Shown here: positions 25,430 through 34,577 of the stretch, one piece after another
Layout of the letters: every line of letters starts with the position of its first letter
How positions within the stretch are numbered: the first letter of the stretch is position 1
Assembly: GCA_023442525.1 (NCBI GenBank)
Contig: JAEZZA010000006.1
Coordinates: forward strand, 1 to 64,000
Reading direction: 5' to 3'
Origin: Bacteroidota bacterium
GTDB taxonomy: Bacteria; Bacteroidota; Bacteroidia; Bacteroidales; UBA10428
Length of the DNA: 64,000 bases
The notes under the pieces: generated by a model
What the model saw: the letters and a program-made list of their open reading frames with translations, nothing else
What the model was told of the DNA's origin: nothing
The model's database searches: none
Made by a program: the position numbers and the translations under genes

Positions 25430-26884
25430 TCAGGCATTATATGTTGATGATGCCGTATCCCCTCCCCTTCCTGTCCAGTTGGTATGGAAAAACTCCCCGC
25501 GGGGACAATCAACCCGTTCGTAGGTATGGGCACCGAAATAGTCGCGTTGAGCCTGAAGCAGATTTGCCGGGAGGCGGGCCGACCGGTAACCGTCGAAATA
25601 GGCTAATGCCGACGATATGGCAGGAACCGGAATTCCTTCTCCTGTTGCTGCTGCCACAACCCTGCGCCAGCCTTCCTGGGCATTCAGCACTGTTTTTGTG
25701 AAATAGGGATCGAGCAACAGATTATCCAGCCCGGGATCATTATCGAATGCCTCTTTGATCTTACCAAGGAAAGCCGAACGAATGATGCATCCTCCTCTCC
25801 ACATAAGAGCAATGCCTCCGTAATTCAGATTCCATTTATACTCGGCTGCTGCGCCTTTCATAAGAGCATATCCCTGTGCATATGAAACTATCTTCGCAGC
25901 GTATAGCGCATCCTTTACATCATTTACCAGTGCTTTCTTATTCCCCTGGTAGCCGGGAGCGGTTCTTTTCAGAATTGATGAGGCTCTTACCCTTTCGTCC
26001 TTGAACGATGAGAGCGAACGGGCAAAAACAGCTTCCACAATTAGTGTTAATGGTATACCCAGGTTCAGTGCTTCATTACCGGTCCATTTACCCGTACCTT
26101 TCTGCCCCGCGGTATCGAGAATTTTTTCAACCAGTGGCTGGCCGTCAGTATCTTTGTAAGCAAGTATATCTCTTGTAATTTCTATAAGGTAACTGTCCAG
26201 CTCACCTTCATTCCACTCGGCAAAAGTTCTGTGCATCTCATCGTATGAAAGGCCGCAGATATCCTTCATAATATGATATGCTTCGTTTATCAGCTGCATA
26301 TCACCGTATTCAATGCCATTGTGTACCATCTTCACAAAATGACCGGCGCCATTGTCGCCCACCCAGTCGCAGCAGGGAGTATTGTTTTCTACCTTGGCTG
26401 CTATAGCCTGAAATACGGGCTTTACATGAGGCCATGCATTAGCCGACCCTCCGGGCATAATTGAAGGACCTCTTAAAGCACCTTCTTCCCCTCCCGACAC
26501 ACCGGTACCAATGTAATACAATCCCTTACTTTCAATATAGGCCGTTCGCCTGATTGTATCCGGAAAATGAGAATTTCCTCCGTCAATAATAATATCACCC
26601 TTGTCCAGATGAGGTAATATTTGTTCAATCAGTTCATCAACCGCTTTCCCTGCTTTTACCAACATCATGACCTTACGTGGTGATTTGATTGAATTTACAA
26701 ATTCGGGAATGGAATGTGCACCAATGAAGTTCTTTCCCTTGCCACGACCTTCAATAAACCTGTCAACCTTTTCAACTGAACGGTTGAATACAGCAACTGT
26801 ATAACCTTTACTTTCCATATTCAGTACCAGGTTTTCGCCCATAACGGCAAGTCCGATAAGTCCGATGTCAGCTTTAGCGATCAT
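25430..26884 (-). CDS. gnd: 6-phosphogluconate dehydrogenase (decarboxylating)
   Basis: A 484-aa enzyme that converts 6-phosphogluconate to ribulose 5-phosphate with release of CO2 and reduction of NADP. Motifs: NADP-binding IGLIGLAVMGENL near 7-20, DGGNSHFPDTIRR, the substrate loop GVSGGEEGALRGPSIMPGG, and the conserved KMVHNGIEYGDMQLI. Length is that of the long, bacterial form. Third in a minus-strand run Gfo/Idh -> pdxB -> gnd with gaps of 1 and 12 bp. Confidence 0.97.
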   Translation of the reverse strand: MIAKADIGLIGLAVMGENLVLNMESKGYTVAVFNRSVEKVDRFIEGRGKGKNFIGAHSIPEFVNSIKSPRKVMMLVKAGKAVDELIEQILPHLDKGDIIIDGGNSHFPDTIRRTAYIESKGLYYIGTGVSGGEEGALRGPSIMPGGSANAWPHVKPVFQAIAAKVENNTPCCDWVGDNGAGHFVKMVHNGIEYGDMQLINEAYHIMKDICGLSYDEMHRTFAEWNEGELDSYLIEITRDILAYKDTDGQPLVEKILDTAGQKGTGKWTGNEALNLGIPLTLIVEAVFARSLSSFKDERVRASSILKRTAPGYQGNKKALVNDVKDALYAAKIVSYAQGYALMKGAAAEYKWNLNYGGIALMWRGGCIIRSAFLGKIKEAFDNDPGLDNLLLDPYFTKTVLNAQEGWRRVVAAATGEGIPVPAISSALAYFDGYRSARLPANLLQAQRDYFGAHTYERVDCPRGEFFHTNWTGRGGDTASSTYNA

Positions 26885-26896
26885 ATTTGAGATAAT

Positions 26897-28030
26897 TTAT
26901 TGTGGTTCTGTTACTTTAAATCCAAGTTTACGGCAGATGCGTCTGATTTCCTTACCGCTGTTTCTAAGATTAAGCTTATAAGCCTGGAATTCGCGCCTCA
27001 ACGGGTAATCCCCTCTCTGCTTTTCAAATCCCGACGGATCATCTCTCAGTCGCCGGTCATCCTCACGTACATCGTAGGTATGGAAAACAGCACGCCGGAT
27101 AATCTCGTCATTGGATAATCCTTCACAATCAATGACTATTTCAGAAAATTCCGGTTCCGGGACATTTTCAGGAGTCCAGTCGTCAAGTCCCAGGTCGAAA
27201 TGACGACTGAGTTGCTGAACGATCATTGCTGTTCCGGTGGCCTTACCATCGGCCGAGTAACCTGCAATGTGTGGTGTGCCCTGAATACACATCGAAAGAA
27301 GTTCCGTATCAATGTCGGGTTCATTCTCCCATACATCCAGTACATACCCAGCAATGCGACCGTCATTGAGCGATTTTTTAAGTGCGTTGCCGTCCACAAC
27401 CTCACCTCGGGAAGTATTTATGATAAATGTACCCCGGTTCACCCTCGACAGGAATGTTTCGTCAACCATATGCCATGTGCGGTCCTCTCCTGATCTGTTC
27501 AAAGGAACATGGAAAGTTATGATATCGCATTCACGTAGAATACCATCCATTGTAATAAAACCGCATGAACTCTCATTGCGGACTCTGGGAGGATCGCACA
27601 AATATACTGTCATCCCCAGCATTTCGGCAGTATGTACGACTTTGCGACCCACATTGCCAACACCCACAACTCCGATTGCTTTATGAGACAGTGAAAATCC
27701 GTGCTTCTGCGACAGGTTCATCAGCGTGGATGCAATGTATTGATTTACCGAAGAAGAATTACATCCCGGGGCGCTTTTCCAGGTAATCCCGTTTTCTTCG
27801 CACCAGCCGGTATCGATATGGTCAAATCCAATTGTCGCCGTGCCAATGAATTTCACACGGCTACTTTTCAACAAACTCTCGTTGCAACGTGTGCGTGTTC
27901 TTATCAGCAAAGCATCGGCATCTGCCAGCATATCTCTGTTGATTTCCGACCCTTTCACATAGCTGATATCTGCAAAAGGCTCTAAAACTCCCTTCAAATA
28001 AGGGATTTTATCATCAGCAATTATTTTCAT
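26897..28030 (-). CDS. pdxB: Erythronate-4-phosphate dehydrogenase
   Basis: A 377-aa D-2-hydroxyacid dehydrogenase-family enzyme, the second step of the DXP-independent-of-substrate erythrose-4-phosphate branch of pyridoxal phosphate synthesis: oxidation of 4-phosphoerythronate. It has the NAD motif GVVGVGNVGRKVVHTAE, the catalytic Arg region FIINTSRGEVVDG, the ENEP Glu/Asp motif (VWENEPDID) and the active His in HIAGYSADGKATG, plus a PdxB-type C-terminal domain. Erythrose 4-phosphate comes from the pentose phosphate pathway, which fits the neighbour gnd. Confidence 0.92.
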   Translation of the reverse strand: MKIIADDKIPYLKGVLEPFADISYVKGSEINRDMLADADALLIRTRTRCNESLLKSSRVKFIGTATIGFDHIDTGWCEENGITWKSAPGCNSSSVNQYIASTLMNLSQKHGFSLSHKAIGVVGVGNVGRKVVHTAEMLGMTVYLCDPPRVRNESSCGFITMDGILRECDIITFHVPLNRSGEDRTWHMVDETFLSRVNRGTFIINTSRGEVVDGNALKKSLNDGRIAGYVLDVWENEPDIDTELLSMCIQGTPHIAGYSADGKATGTAMIVQQLSRHFDLGLDDWTPENVPEPEFSEIVIDCEGLSNDEIIRRAVFHTYDVREDDRRLRDDPSGFEKQRGDYPLRREFQAYKLNLRNSGKEIRRICRKLGFKVTEPQ

Positions 28031-28031
28031 T

Positions 28032-29012
28032 TCAGATTTTTCCGAGAATTTTATCCATCACCCAGTTGGTTCTCACGGCAGTCTCGGCATTTCCTTTATA
28101 ATTAGCTGCTGCCTGAAGTTCCTCAACCATATTTTTAATAAACCAGTATTGAATATTCTCCGGATTGTCGGGCTTATATTCTTCCTTCAAACTTTCGGTA
28201 TACAGTTTTATGGGGGTGAAATCAAATGTTGAGAATTCCAGGGTGCCTTTCTCACCATGGATATATATATTGTCCCGGTGTTCACTGTTTCCAGCGGCAA
28301 AACACCATGAGGCTTCAAGCGGGACGCCCGATTCATAACCAACATGACCAAAAACCAGATCTTCGGCACTGTAAAGTTCCCTGCGGTTATATTTTGCACC
28401 TTCAACATGCACGGGATTTCCGAAGTACCACTCCATCAGGTCGAGCTGATGACAAGCCAGATCGTAAAAATAACCGGCTCCTGCAATTTCAGGTTTTACC
28501 CTCCACGGAAGAGATTCAGGATTAAAATCCTCTTTTCGTGGAGATATATGAAAATCAATTTTTACATAGATGATGCGTCCAAGCAATCCGGATGAAAGTA
28601 TTTCCCCGACCTTTTTGAAATAAGGCAGGAAACGCCTGTAATAGGCCACATATAAGGGAAGACCTGCCTTATCGGCACTCTTTTTCATCCTGATGCATTC
28701 GGTGTAATCTGCAGCCATTGGTTTTTCAACATATACAGGTTTCCCGGCCTCCAGAGCCCTTACAGCATAATCACCGTGACTTCCGGGAGGTGTGGCAATA
28801 TAAACGGCATTCACATCCGGATTGGTTATGATGTCATTGGCGTTGGTAGTCCATACCGGTACATTGTGACGCCGCGCGTAATCTTCAGCTTTTGCTGCAT
28901 CACGACGCATCACTGCCACCAGCTTTGAACCAGCAACCTTATTAAATGCCGGCCCGCTTTTTTTTTCGGTAACATTACCGCATCCAATAATTCCCCAATT
29001 TATCTGCCGCAT
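28032..29012 (-). CDS. Gfo/Idh/MocA-family oxidoreductase
   Basis: A 326-aa NAD(P)-dependent dehydrogenase. The N-terminal Rossmann motif INWGIIGCGNVTEKK is intact and the catalytic EKPMA (residues about 95-99, Lys) is present, as is the YYRRFLPYFKK stretch of the family. The C-terminal alpha/beta domain is complete. Substrate is probably a sugar or an inositol-like polyol, but this cannot be read off. First gene of the run with pdxB (1-bp gap) and gnd. Confidence 0.85.
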   Translation of the reverse strand: MRQINWGIIGCGNVTEKKSGPAFNKVAGSKLVAVMRRDAAKAEDYARRHNVPVWTTNANDIITNPDVNAVYIATPPGSHGDYAVRALEAGKPVYVEKPMAADYTECIRMKKSADKAGLPLYVAYYRRFLPYFKKVGEILSSGLLGRIIYVKIDFHISPRKEDFNPESLPWRVKPEIAGAGYFYDLACHQLDLMEWYFGNPVHVEGAKYNRRELYSAEDLVFGHVGYESGVPLEASWCFAAGNSEHRDNIYIHGEKGTLEFSTFDFTPIKLYTESLKEEYKPDNPENIQYWFIKNMVEELQAAANYKGNAETAVRTNWVMDKILGKI

Positions 29013-29139
29013 CCTGTTGAATTTTGCCCGCTAATATACTCTTGTTTTTTAACCTGTCCAATACGTTTAACGTGATAACTATCTCCACAACTGCTTCAGG
29101 GCCTACAGTAACTCTTTATATGGGTTTTTCGTATCAGAT

Positions 29140-29162
29140 CAGGTTAGATAAATTAACCCCTG
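29140..29162 (+). promoter_or_regulatory. Hairpin just upstream of the start codon
   Basis: CAGGTTA (29140-29146) can pair with TAACCcCTG (29154-29162) with one bulge, 4 bp before the ATG of the next gene. It covers the ribosome-binding zone and could limit translation. Confidence 0.35.
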
Positions 29163-29166
29163 AAAA

Positions 29167-29949
29167 ATGAATAAATGTATCCTTCCGATGATGCTGTTGG
29201 TATGCTTTAATACATTATCAGCGCAGAGTGTTGTACATCAGTTGAAATCACTTGAAGCCGATTTTATGTCGGTCAATTGGCCTACGGTTAATAAAGCCAA
29301 AGAAGGCATTGAAAACATGGGGTCAGCAGCTATAACTGATTTGATCAGCATGATGAATGAATGTCAGACCATCAGGTTAAATAACACGGGCGATCTTATT
29401 TATCCGGGTGCTGAGCGATTTTTCGGACATGGGCAGATTATAGATTATGACATTGATAATTCATGTATCCGGGCTGGCTGGCTACTTGAAGAAATAACAT
29501 TCATGAATTTCGGATTTTCCGGATCGCATCTGCCTGCAGATGAACTGGAAGGATTCATTGAGAGGAATTTTAAAGAATATATGGCTGTAGCTGAAAACCA
29601 GGACAGAGTGGGACAACTTGACGAAACGGGCAAAAGGTCTCTCATCTGCAATCTGAGTATAGAAAACGCCAGAAAATGGTGGCAGAATTCGTCAAAACAA
29701 TGGAACAGGCTTAATGCCCTGGAACAGGCTCTGAACAGCAATGATGAAAAATGCCAGGTAAAAGCTCTGTTTTATTTGCGGAACGGGGTTACCAGTTGCA
29801 AAGGATTAACACAAAAATATTACAAATCGAAACTTTCAAAGGTGGTGGAGAAGCTGTCAAAATCGCCGACAGGAAGAGTATCGGAAAATGCCAAGCTCAT
29901 CCTGCTCGATAGCGATTTTACGTGGCTCGTTTTAAAACCGGTGGTTTAA
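29167..29949 (+). CDS. Secreted protein of unknown function
   Basis: A 260-aa protein with a signal peptide (MNKCILPMMLLVCFNTLSAQ, cut probably after SAQ). The mature part is mostly helical by composition, with a cysteine pair region and a basic C-terminal section (KYYKSKLSKVVEKLSKSPTGRV). No catalytic motif is recognised. It is followed by another small secreted protein 54 bp away on the same strand. Confidence 0.6.
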   Translation: MNKCILPMMLLVCFNTLSAQSVVHQLKSLEADFMSVNWPTVNKAKEGIENMGSAAITDLISMMNECQTIRLNNTGDLIYPGAERFFGHGQIIDYDIDNSCIRAGWLLEEITFMNFGFSGSHLPADELEGFIERNFKEYMAVAENQDRVGQLDETGKRSLICNLSIENARKWWQNSSKQWNRLNALEQALNSNDEKCQVKALFYLRNGVTSCKGLTQKYYKSKLSKVVEKLSKSPTGRVSENAKLILLDSDFTWLVLKPVV

Positions 29950-29976
29950 CATTTAACCATCATTAACTTTATTATT

Positions 29977-29984
29977 TAATTTTG
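29977..29984 (+). promoter_or_regulatory. -7 box of the small secreted protein gene
   Basis: TAATTTTG matches TAnnTTTG 20 bp before ATG 30004; it supports 30004 rather than 29995 as the start and a very short leader. Confidence 0.45.
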
Positions 29985-30003
29985 ACCAAAAATATTGCTG
30001 AAT

Positions 30004-30390
30004 ATGAAATCCCTGTTCATAATAGCATACATGATGTTCGGGCTCAATAACATCCATGCCCAGCAGAAGGAAATTTTCGTGAAGCAGATTGAATTCAAAC
30101 TTGACAGGGTGAGCCCTAAAGATTTTGAAAACGAGTACTTCATGACAATTAAGCTGAACAAAGGCACATCATATAAATTCAAAATAACCAATCATCTCGA
30201 AAATTACGCTGGTCAGGCTGTAATAGAATTGCTCGATGCTGATAACATGGTCATGACCAATTCAATTAACGACAAGTATTTCGAGACTGTGGGGTTTGTT
30301 TGTAACAAAACTGCTTTTTATGATATCCTGATCAAATACAAGGATAAAAAGCCGGGCAATTCTGTTGTGGATATAGTGATGCTACAATGA
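30004..30390 (+). CDS. Small secreted protein of unknown function
   Basis: A 128-aa protein from ATG 30004 with a signal peptide (MKSLFIIAYMMFGLNNIHAQ). The rest looks like a single beta-sandwich: alternating strands such as YFMTIKLNKGTSYKFKIT, AVIELLDADNMVM, KYFETVGFVCNKTAFYDILIKY. No motif recognised. Its stop is 1 bp from the stop of the convergent lipoprotein gene. Confidence 0.6.
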   Translation: MKSLFIIAYMMFGLNNIHAQQKEIFVKQIEFKLDRVSPKDFENEYFMTIKLNKGTSYKFKITNHLENYAGQAVIELLDADNMVMTNSINDKYFETVGFVCNKTAFYDILIKYKDKKPGNSVVDIVMLQ

Positions 30391-30391
30391 T

Positions 30392-30805
30392 TCAGAAGTC
30401 TTTTTTCAATCTTGCATCAATCTCTTCATTTTCGATTACATAACAACTTTGATCGCAGGCATCTGTAACGGTCAGAGTTTTCAGTCTGGTACCGTTCACC
30501 GTGTAAATAGTCTTCTCCGGCGATTTGTATTCGGCCTTCACCGAGTATTTCCGACCCACCTTTACATAGGCATAATAAGGCGAAACGTACGCAGTATCGG
30601 TAATTAATACATTGTTGCCTTCAACGTCACCTGTATAAATTATTACCGGAACTGCAGGATACTTACTATTTATACTTAAATCTATAACCAGATCGGCAAA
30701 ATCCGGTTTTTCAGTATAGCAATTATTACAATCCACATCTCCGGTAAATATTTTTTCACCACATGAAATCAATAAAAGTCCGATACCAATCCAAAAATAT
30801 TTCAT
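30392..30805 (-). CDS. Small lipoprotein of unknown function
   Basis: A 137-aa predicted lipoprotein: signal with lipobox LLIS-C (Cys about residue 15), followed by a beta-rich domain with paired cysteines (DCNNC near residues 25-29 and DACDQSC near 115-121). It is 10 bp downstream of the ankyrin-barrel gene on the same strand and probably co-transcribed with it. No family identified. Confidence 0.6.
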   Translation of the reverse strand: MKYFWIGIGLLLISCGEKIFTGDVDCNNCYTEKPDFADLVIDLSINSKYPAVPVIIYTGDVEGNNVLITDTAYVSPYYAYVKVGRKYSVKAEYKSPEKTIYTVNGTRLKTLTVTDACDQSCYVIENEEIDARLKKDF

Positions 30806-30815
30806 AATTGCCGGT

Positions 30816-32165
30816 TTAGATTTTTTTCGCTTTGTTCATTAGCAGCTCAAGTGATATGGATACCCAGTTTTTCCCGGTTGGTACCTGTTTCAGATCGAGA
30901 AACTCATAACCCGTTAATATCCTCAGCCCTTTGTATTCAAAAAAGACCCCTATACGTGGAACAGCCATGAAACGTGTTTCCGGATTTTCAGAAGAGCCTT
31001 TATATGAGCCGAAAGTAAGTACGCCGCTGAGCCCTGCATATGCACCTGTTGTAAAATTGCTGTTAATTCTGCGTGCGAACAACCCTTTTGTCAGATTGAG
31101 GCTCAGGTAATGACGATATTCCCTGAACTGATAATATACTGACGAATCAGTTTTCTGAAGAATATAGGCCCCATACGGTCTGAAAGCATAACTTATAGAT
31201 GGCATCCAAAAAAATACGGGATCTGAAAGCCCAAATCCCAGATTGATTCTTGAGTCGGTATTGTTGAAATCAGTGCCGGCCGAAAAAGTGAATACGCTGA
31301 AATTGGGCGTTTTAATCAGTTCTGCACCGTTTACCTTAAGAAGCCTGATCATCGCATCGTTCCCATTTCTCAGGGCAATACCGAGAGGGTTGAGAGATTT
31401 ACGTATCCTGGAATTCACATCAGCACCATAGCCGATGAGAAGTAGCGCCTCGTTGTAATTATCCTGTAAAACAGCCAGCGATAGCGGTGTATATCCTTCA
31501 TCATTCTTCATATCAACCGAGGCACCGTTGAGGATCAGCAAGTCGGTTATCAACGAACTGCCTGAACTCACAGCGAAATGCAAAGGTGTATTCCCATACT
31601 GGTCGGCGCTGTTTATTTCGGCACCCATTTCAAGAAGTCCCACTGCAATTTCAAATCTGTTGTACCTGCATGCCAACATAAGAGCATTGATATCTTCATT
31701 ATCCCGGTGATTGATATCTGCGCCGTAATACATCAGCATATCCGGCATATAGAATGAATCCACCTCAATTGCGTGCATGAGAGGGCTTCTTCCCGAAGCA
31801 TCGGCAAGTTGAATATTGGCGCCATTGCGTATCAGAAACTCGGCAACAGCTATATTACCTGATGCAACAGCCAGTATAAGAGCGGTATATCCTTCAGGCG
31901 ACCGGGCATCCATATTTGCCTGTTTGCTCACAAGCAGGGAAACTACAGGTAAGTGACCGTTCTGAGATGCAAGCATCAAAGGTGTAATGCCGTCGTAAGA
32001 GGTTATATTAATGTTGGCGCCTTCGCTGATCAGGCGGGCAACCGACGTACTGTCGCCATCATAGGCCGAGATGAGCAGCTGCAGGTTATTCCCGGATAGT
32101 TCCTGTGCCCGTGTGTGAGCAATAAGGAATAATGAAAGAAATAATAAGGAAAATACACGTACCAT
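30816..32165 (-). CDS. Exported ankyrin-repeat protein with C-terminal beta-barrel
   Basis: A 449-aa protein from the ATG at 32165, chosen because it gives a normal signal peptide (MVRVFSLLFLSLFLIAHTRAQ); a further ATG 27 codons upstream adds an unlikely tail. About residues 35-290 hold roughly eight ankyrin repeats (for example GITPLMLASQNGHLPVVSLLV and GNTPLHFAVSSGSSLITDLLI). The final 160 residues have alternating hydrophobic beta-strand patterns (FSVFTFSAGTDFNN, SRINLGFGLSDPVFFWMPS, RFMAVPRIGVFFEYKG) that suggest a small outer-membrane barrel. Confidence 0.72.
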   Translation of the reverse strand: MVRVFSLLFLSLFLIAHTRAQELSGNNLQLLISAYDGDSTSVARLISEGANINITSYDGITPLMLASQNGHLPVVSLLVSKQANMDARSPEGYTALILAVASGNIAVAEFLIRNGANIQLADASGRSPLMHAIEVDSFYMPDMLMYYGADINHRDNEDINALMLACRYNRFEIAVGLLEMGAEINSADQYGNTPLHFAVSSGSSLITDLLILNGASVDMKNDEGYTPLSLAVLQDNYNEALLLIGYGADVNSRIRKSLNPLGIALRNGNDAMIRLLKVNGAELIKTPNFSVFTFSAGTDFNNTDSRINLGFGLSDPVFFWMPSISYAFRPYGAYILQKTDSSVYYQFREYRHYLSLNLTKGLFARRINSNFTTGAYAGLSGVLTFGSYKGSSENPETRFMAVPRIGVFFEYKGLRILTGYEFLDLKQVPTGKNWVSISLELLMNKAKKI

Positions 32166-32261
32166 CGGATTTATTTGAACCGGATTACACGCATAATTAA
32201 TTAATTTTTTCGGGACTGGCAACCAATAGTAAATTGGAAATCCCAAATCGTAAATAGGATT

Positions 32262-34241
32262 TTAGTTTTGCGGTAACGCAGCATCCACCATTCCTGTTCT
32301 TTCGATAGTAAAATCGGGCAGGTAACGGATGATGCAAAAATTATTGTTGACATATCCGCCGGAAGGTGTTCTGACAAAATTGTAACGTGTGAGTAACTGC
32401 GTACTATTCAGCTGATCTATGCAGGGAACGAAATTTCTGCCATATTGTTTAAGTGCAGAGAGAAAATAAATACCCAGATCGAATCCGTACATGCTGAAAT
32501 TATATCCGGAAGATAGTACTTCATAGGGCTCGTATCCGTACATATTCCTCGATTTTTTCAGGTAGTTCTTTATTCTCTTATCGCTGAAATCGGTATAGAA
32601 AGGTGAGATCAGCGTAAGGTTCAAATTATGCAGAAAAGTAAGATCAATATTGGTCCATCCCTGCCATGAAGGCATTCCGAAGAGCCGGACAGGGTAAAGC
32701 GAAGTACGCTGAATTAACCGGGTGACCAGTGAATTTACTTCCGCTTCCTTGTCTGAAAATACTATTAACAGGTTTTCTTCTTCCTTACTAAGTATTTCCG
32801 GGAGCCTTGTAAAAAGGCTGTCATTTAGCCTGTGCGCCGAGAAATGTAACGGTTCACCATTCTCCTTAACCGGCCGGGATGCTAATAGACTCTCCCTGAA
32901 TAACTTACTGTTTCGTACCGATATGGGATCGGTACCGGATATAGTAATTATTCGACCCGTTTTATATTGACGCAGATGATTGGCCAGTGCATAACTTTCG
33001 TTTTCCCTTGACGGGAAAACCTGTATAAGGTTGCTGTTTCCATTTAACAGCGTGGACCTTGTTGAAAGGGGCGATACCAGGGCAGTATTGCTGAACTGGG
33101 CGTATCGTGCTGCGATTCTGACATCTTCGGCAAAAACAGGACCTATAATGATATCGGGCTGCATCTGGGCTACGTCACGGAGAATCCGCCGGATTTTATT
33201 GGTATCTCTTTCAGTATCAAAAACGTGCAGATTTACCGACAAACCAGTCTTTTTTATTGAATCTACAGCCAGCAGAAAGCCTTCGTACATTTCAGCAAAT
33301 GGTTTTCCCCTGAGGCTTCGGTCACGCAATTGCGCAGTGGTTGCAACCTCATCCGATATACTGTCGGATGGTAAATTTATTTCTTCGATGCCTGAAGCAA
33401 AGAAAGGCAGCATCACGACTACATTGAAGGTATGACCCGGATCGGATGGTGCAATGCAGGATGGTTCAGTTGATAATTCCGTAACTAATGTATCGGAAGC
33501 CCCGGGTAATGGTATTTTTGGGATTACAATAGTCATATCAGGCTTCAAACCGTCTCTGAGTGCAGGATTAGCATTGATAATATCGGAAATTTCCACTCCG
33601 TATGCCCTTGCTATTGAATACAGTGTGTCTTTCTGCTTAACGGTGTAGTAATAATATGCATCGTCTTTCCTTGCCTCCTGTGAAATATCACGCATATCGT
33701 CTTTTTTGGGTATCCACAGTGTCTGATCCTGCTTGATGCCATCTTTTGCCCAGGGATTATAGTAATAGATAACATCCGTATCGACATGATATTTTCGGGA
33801 AATGGAATAGACGGTCTCTTTACGTTTAACCTCGTGAGCATAGAAATCTTCTCTATTTGAAGGGTATGCAGGTGCTTCTTTGTTTACCGGGGAAGCAGGT
33901 ATCCGTATGGCAAGACCTTCAACCAGATTAACCACGTCGATCTGTGGATTGGCATTTTTAATCTGTTCCTGAGTTACCTCATAGGCTTTACTAATCGAAT
34001 ATAACGTCTGACCTTTCTGAACGGTATGGATATAAAAGATTTTCCCGTTGACAATTGTCTTTTCATTTGACTTCACAACCGGTGTTGGCTGAAATTGAGT
34101 AAAAGCCGGACATGTGAACAAAAGTGTAAATACAAGAACAATATAACCCGTAAATCTTTTCAACTGAATAATTTTTAACCAGCGTTCAAAAGTAGTAAAA
34201 AAAATAGATTTGTAAGGAAGCGGCGACCTGCCGGTTATCAT
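32262..34241 (-). CDS. LysM protein with periplasmic-binding-like domain
   Basis: A 659-aa exported protein. Three LysM motifs lie in the N-terminal third: HTVQKGQTLYSISKAYEVT, HEVKRKETVYSISRKYHVD and YTVKQKDTLYSIARAYGVE, each about 45 residues. The C-terminal 370 residues resemble type 1 periplasmic-binding proteins (branched amino-acid receptor fold; PDIIIGPVFAEDVR). The ATG at 34241 puts 26 residues before the signal-like segment GYIVLVFTLLFTCPAFTQ; a TTG at 34163 would give a better signal peptide. LysM repeats bind peptidoglycan. 17 bp after the SMR gene. Confidence 0.8.
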   Translation of the reverse strand: MITGRSPLPYKSIFFTTFERWLKIIQLKRFTGYIVLVFTLLFTCPAFTQFQPTPVVKSNEKTIVNGKIFYIHTVQKGQTLYSISKAYEVTQEQIKNANPQIDVVNLVEGLAIRIPASPVNKEAPAYPSNREDFYAHEVKRKETVYSISRKYHVDTDVIYYYNPWAKDGIKQDQTLWIPKKDDMRDISQEARKDDAYYYYTVKQKDTLYSIARAYGVEISDIINANPALRDGLKPDMTIVIPKIPLPGASDTLVTELSTEPSCIAPSDPGHTFNVVVMLPFFASGIEEINLPSDSISDEVATTAQLRDRSLRGKPFAEMYEGFLLAVDSIKKTGLSVNLHVFDTERDTNKIRRILRDVAQMQPDIIIGPVFAEDVRIAARYAQFSNTALVSPLSTRSTLLNGNSNLIQVFPSRENESYALANHLRQYKTGRIITISGTDPISVRNSKLFRESLLASRPVKENGEPLHFSAHRLNDSLFTRLPEILSKEEENLLIVFSDKEAEVNSLVTRLIQRTSLYPVRLFGMPSWQGWTNIDLTFLHNLNLTLISPFYTDFSDKRIKNYLKKSRNMYGYEPYEVLSSGYNFSMYGFDLGIYFLSALKQYGRNFVPCIDQLNSTQLLTRYNFVRTPSGGYVNNNFCIIRYLPDFTIERTGMVDAALPQN

Positions 34242-34258
34242 AGTTACAGGTATTAAGC

Positions 34259-34576
34259 TTATTGGTTGAATTTTAGTCCCACAATACCGATAATGATCAG
34301 CGATGCAAAAAACATTCTGCCCAATGAAACCGGATCGTTAAAGAAAAATATTCCGATAAGTAAGGTCCCCGTTGCTCCAATACCAGTCCATATTGCATAT
34401 GCTGTACCAATAGGAATGCTTTTTTGGGCATGCCATAGAAAAAAACCGCTTAATGCCATGGATATAACGGCAAAAACTATCCATAAGATTCGGTGACTGG
34501 TTGTTTGTGATAATTTGAAACCGAGGGGCCAGCCTATTTCGAATACTCCGGCAATGATCAGGAAAATCCAGCCCAT
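34259..34576 (-). CDS. SMR-family exporter (SugE/Gdx type)
   Basis: A 105-aa four-helix small multidrug resistance protein. The conserved membrane Glu is in FEIGWPLGFKLS (helix 1), typical of the Gdx/SugE subgroup that exports guanidinium, and helix 3 has AIWTGIGATGTLLIG. Members act as dual-topology dimers in the inner membrane. The gene starts 1 bp after the glycosyltransferase ends, so it is co-transcribed and a guanidine riboswitch, if any, would not be directly upstream; none was seen. Confidence 0.82.
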   Translation of the reverse strand: MGWIFLIIAGVFEIGWPLGFKLSQTTSHRILWIVFAVISMALSGFFLWHAQKSIPIGTAYAIWTGIGATGTLLIGIFFFNDPVSLGRMFFASLIIIGIVGLKFNQ

Positions 34577-34577
34577 T

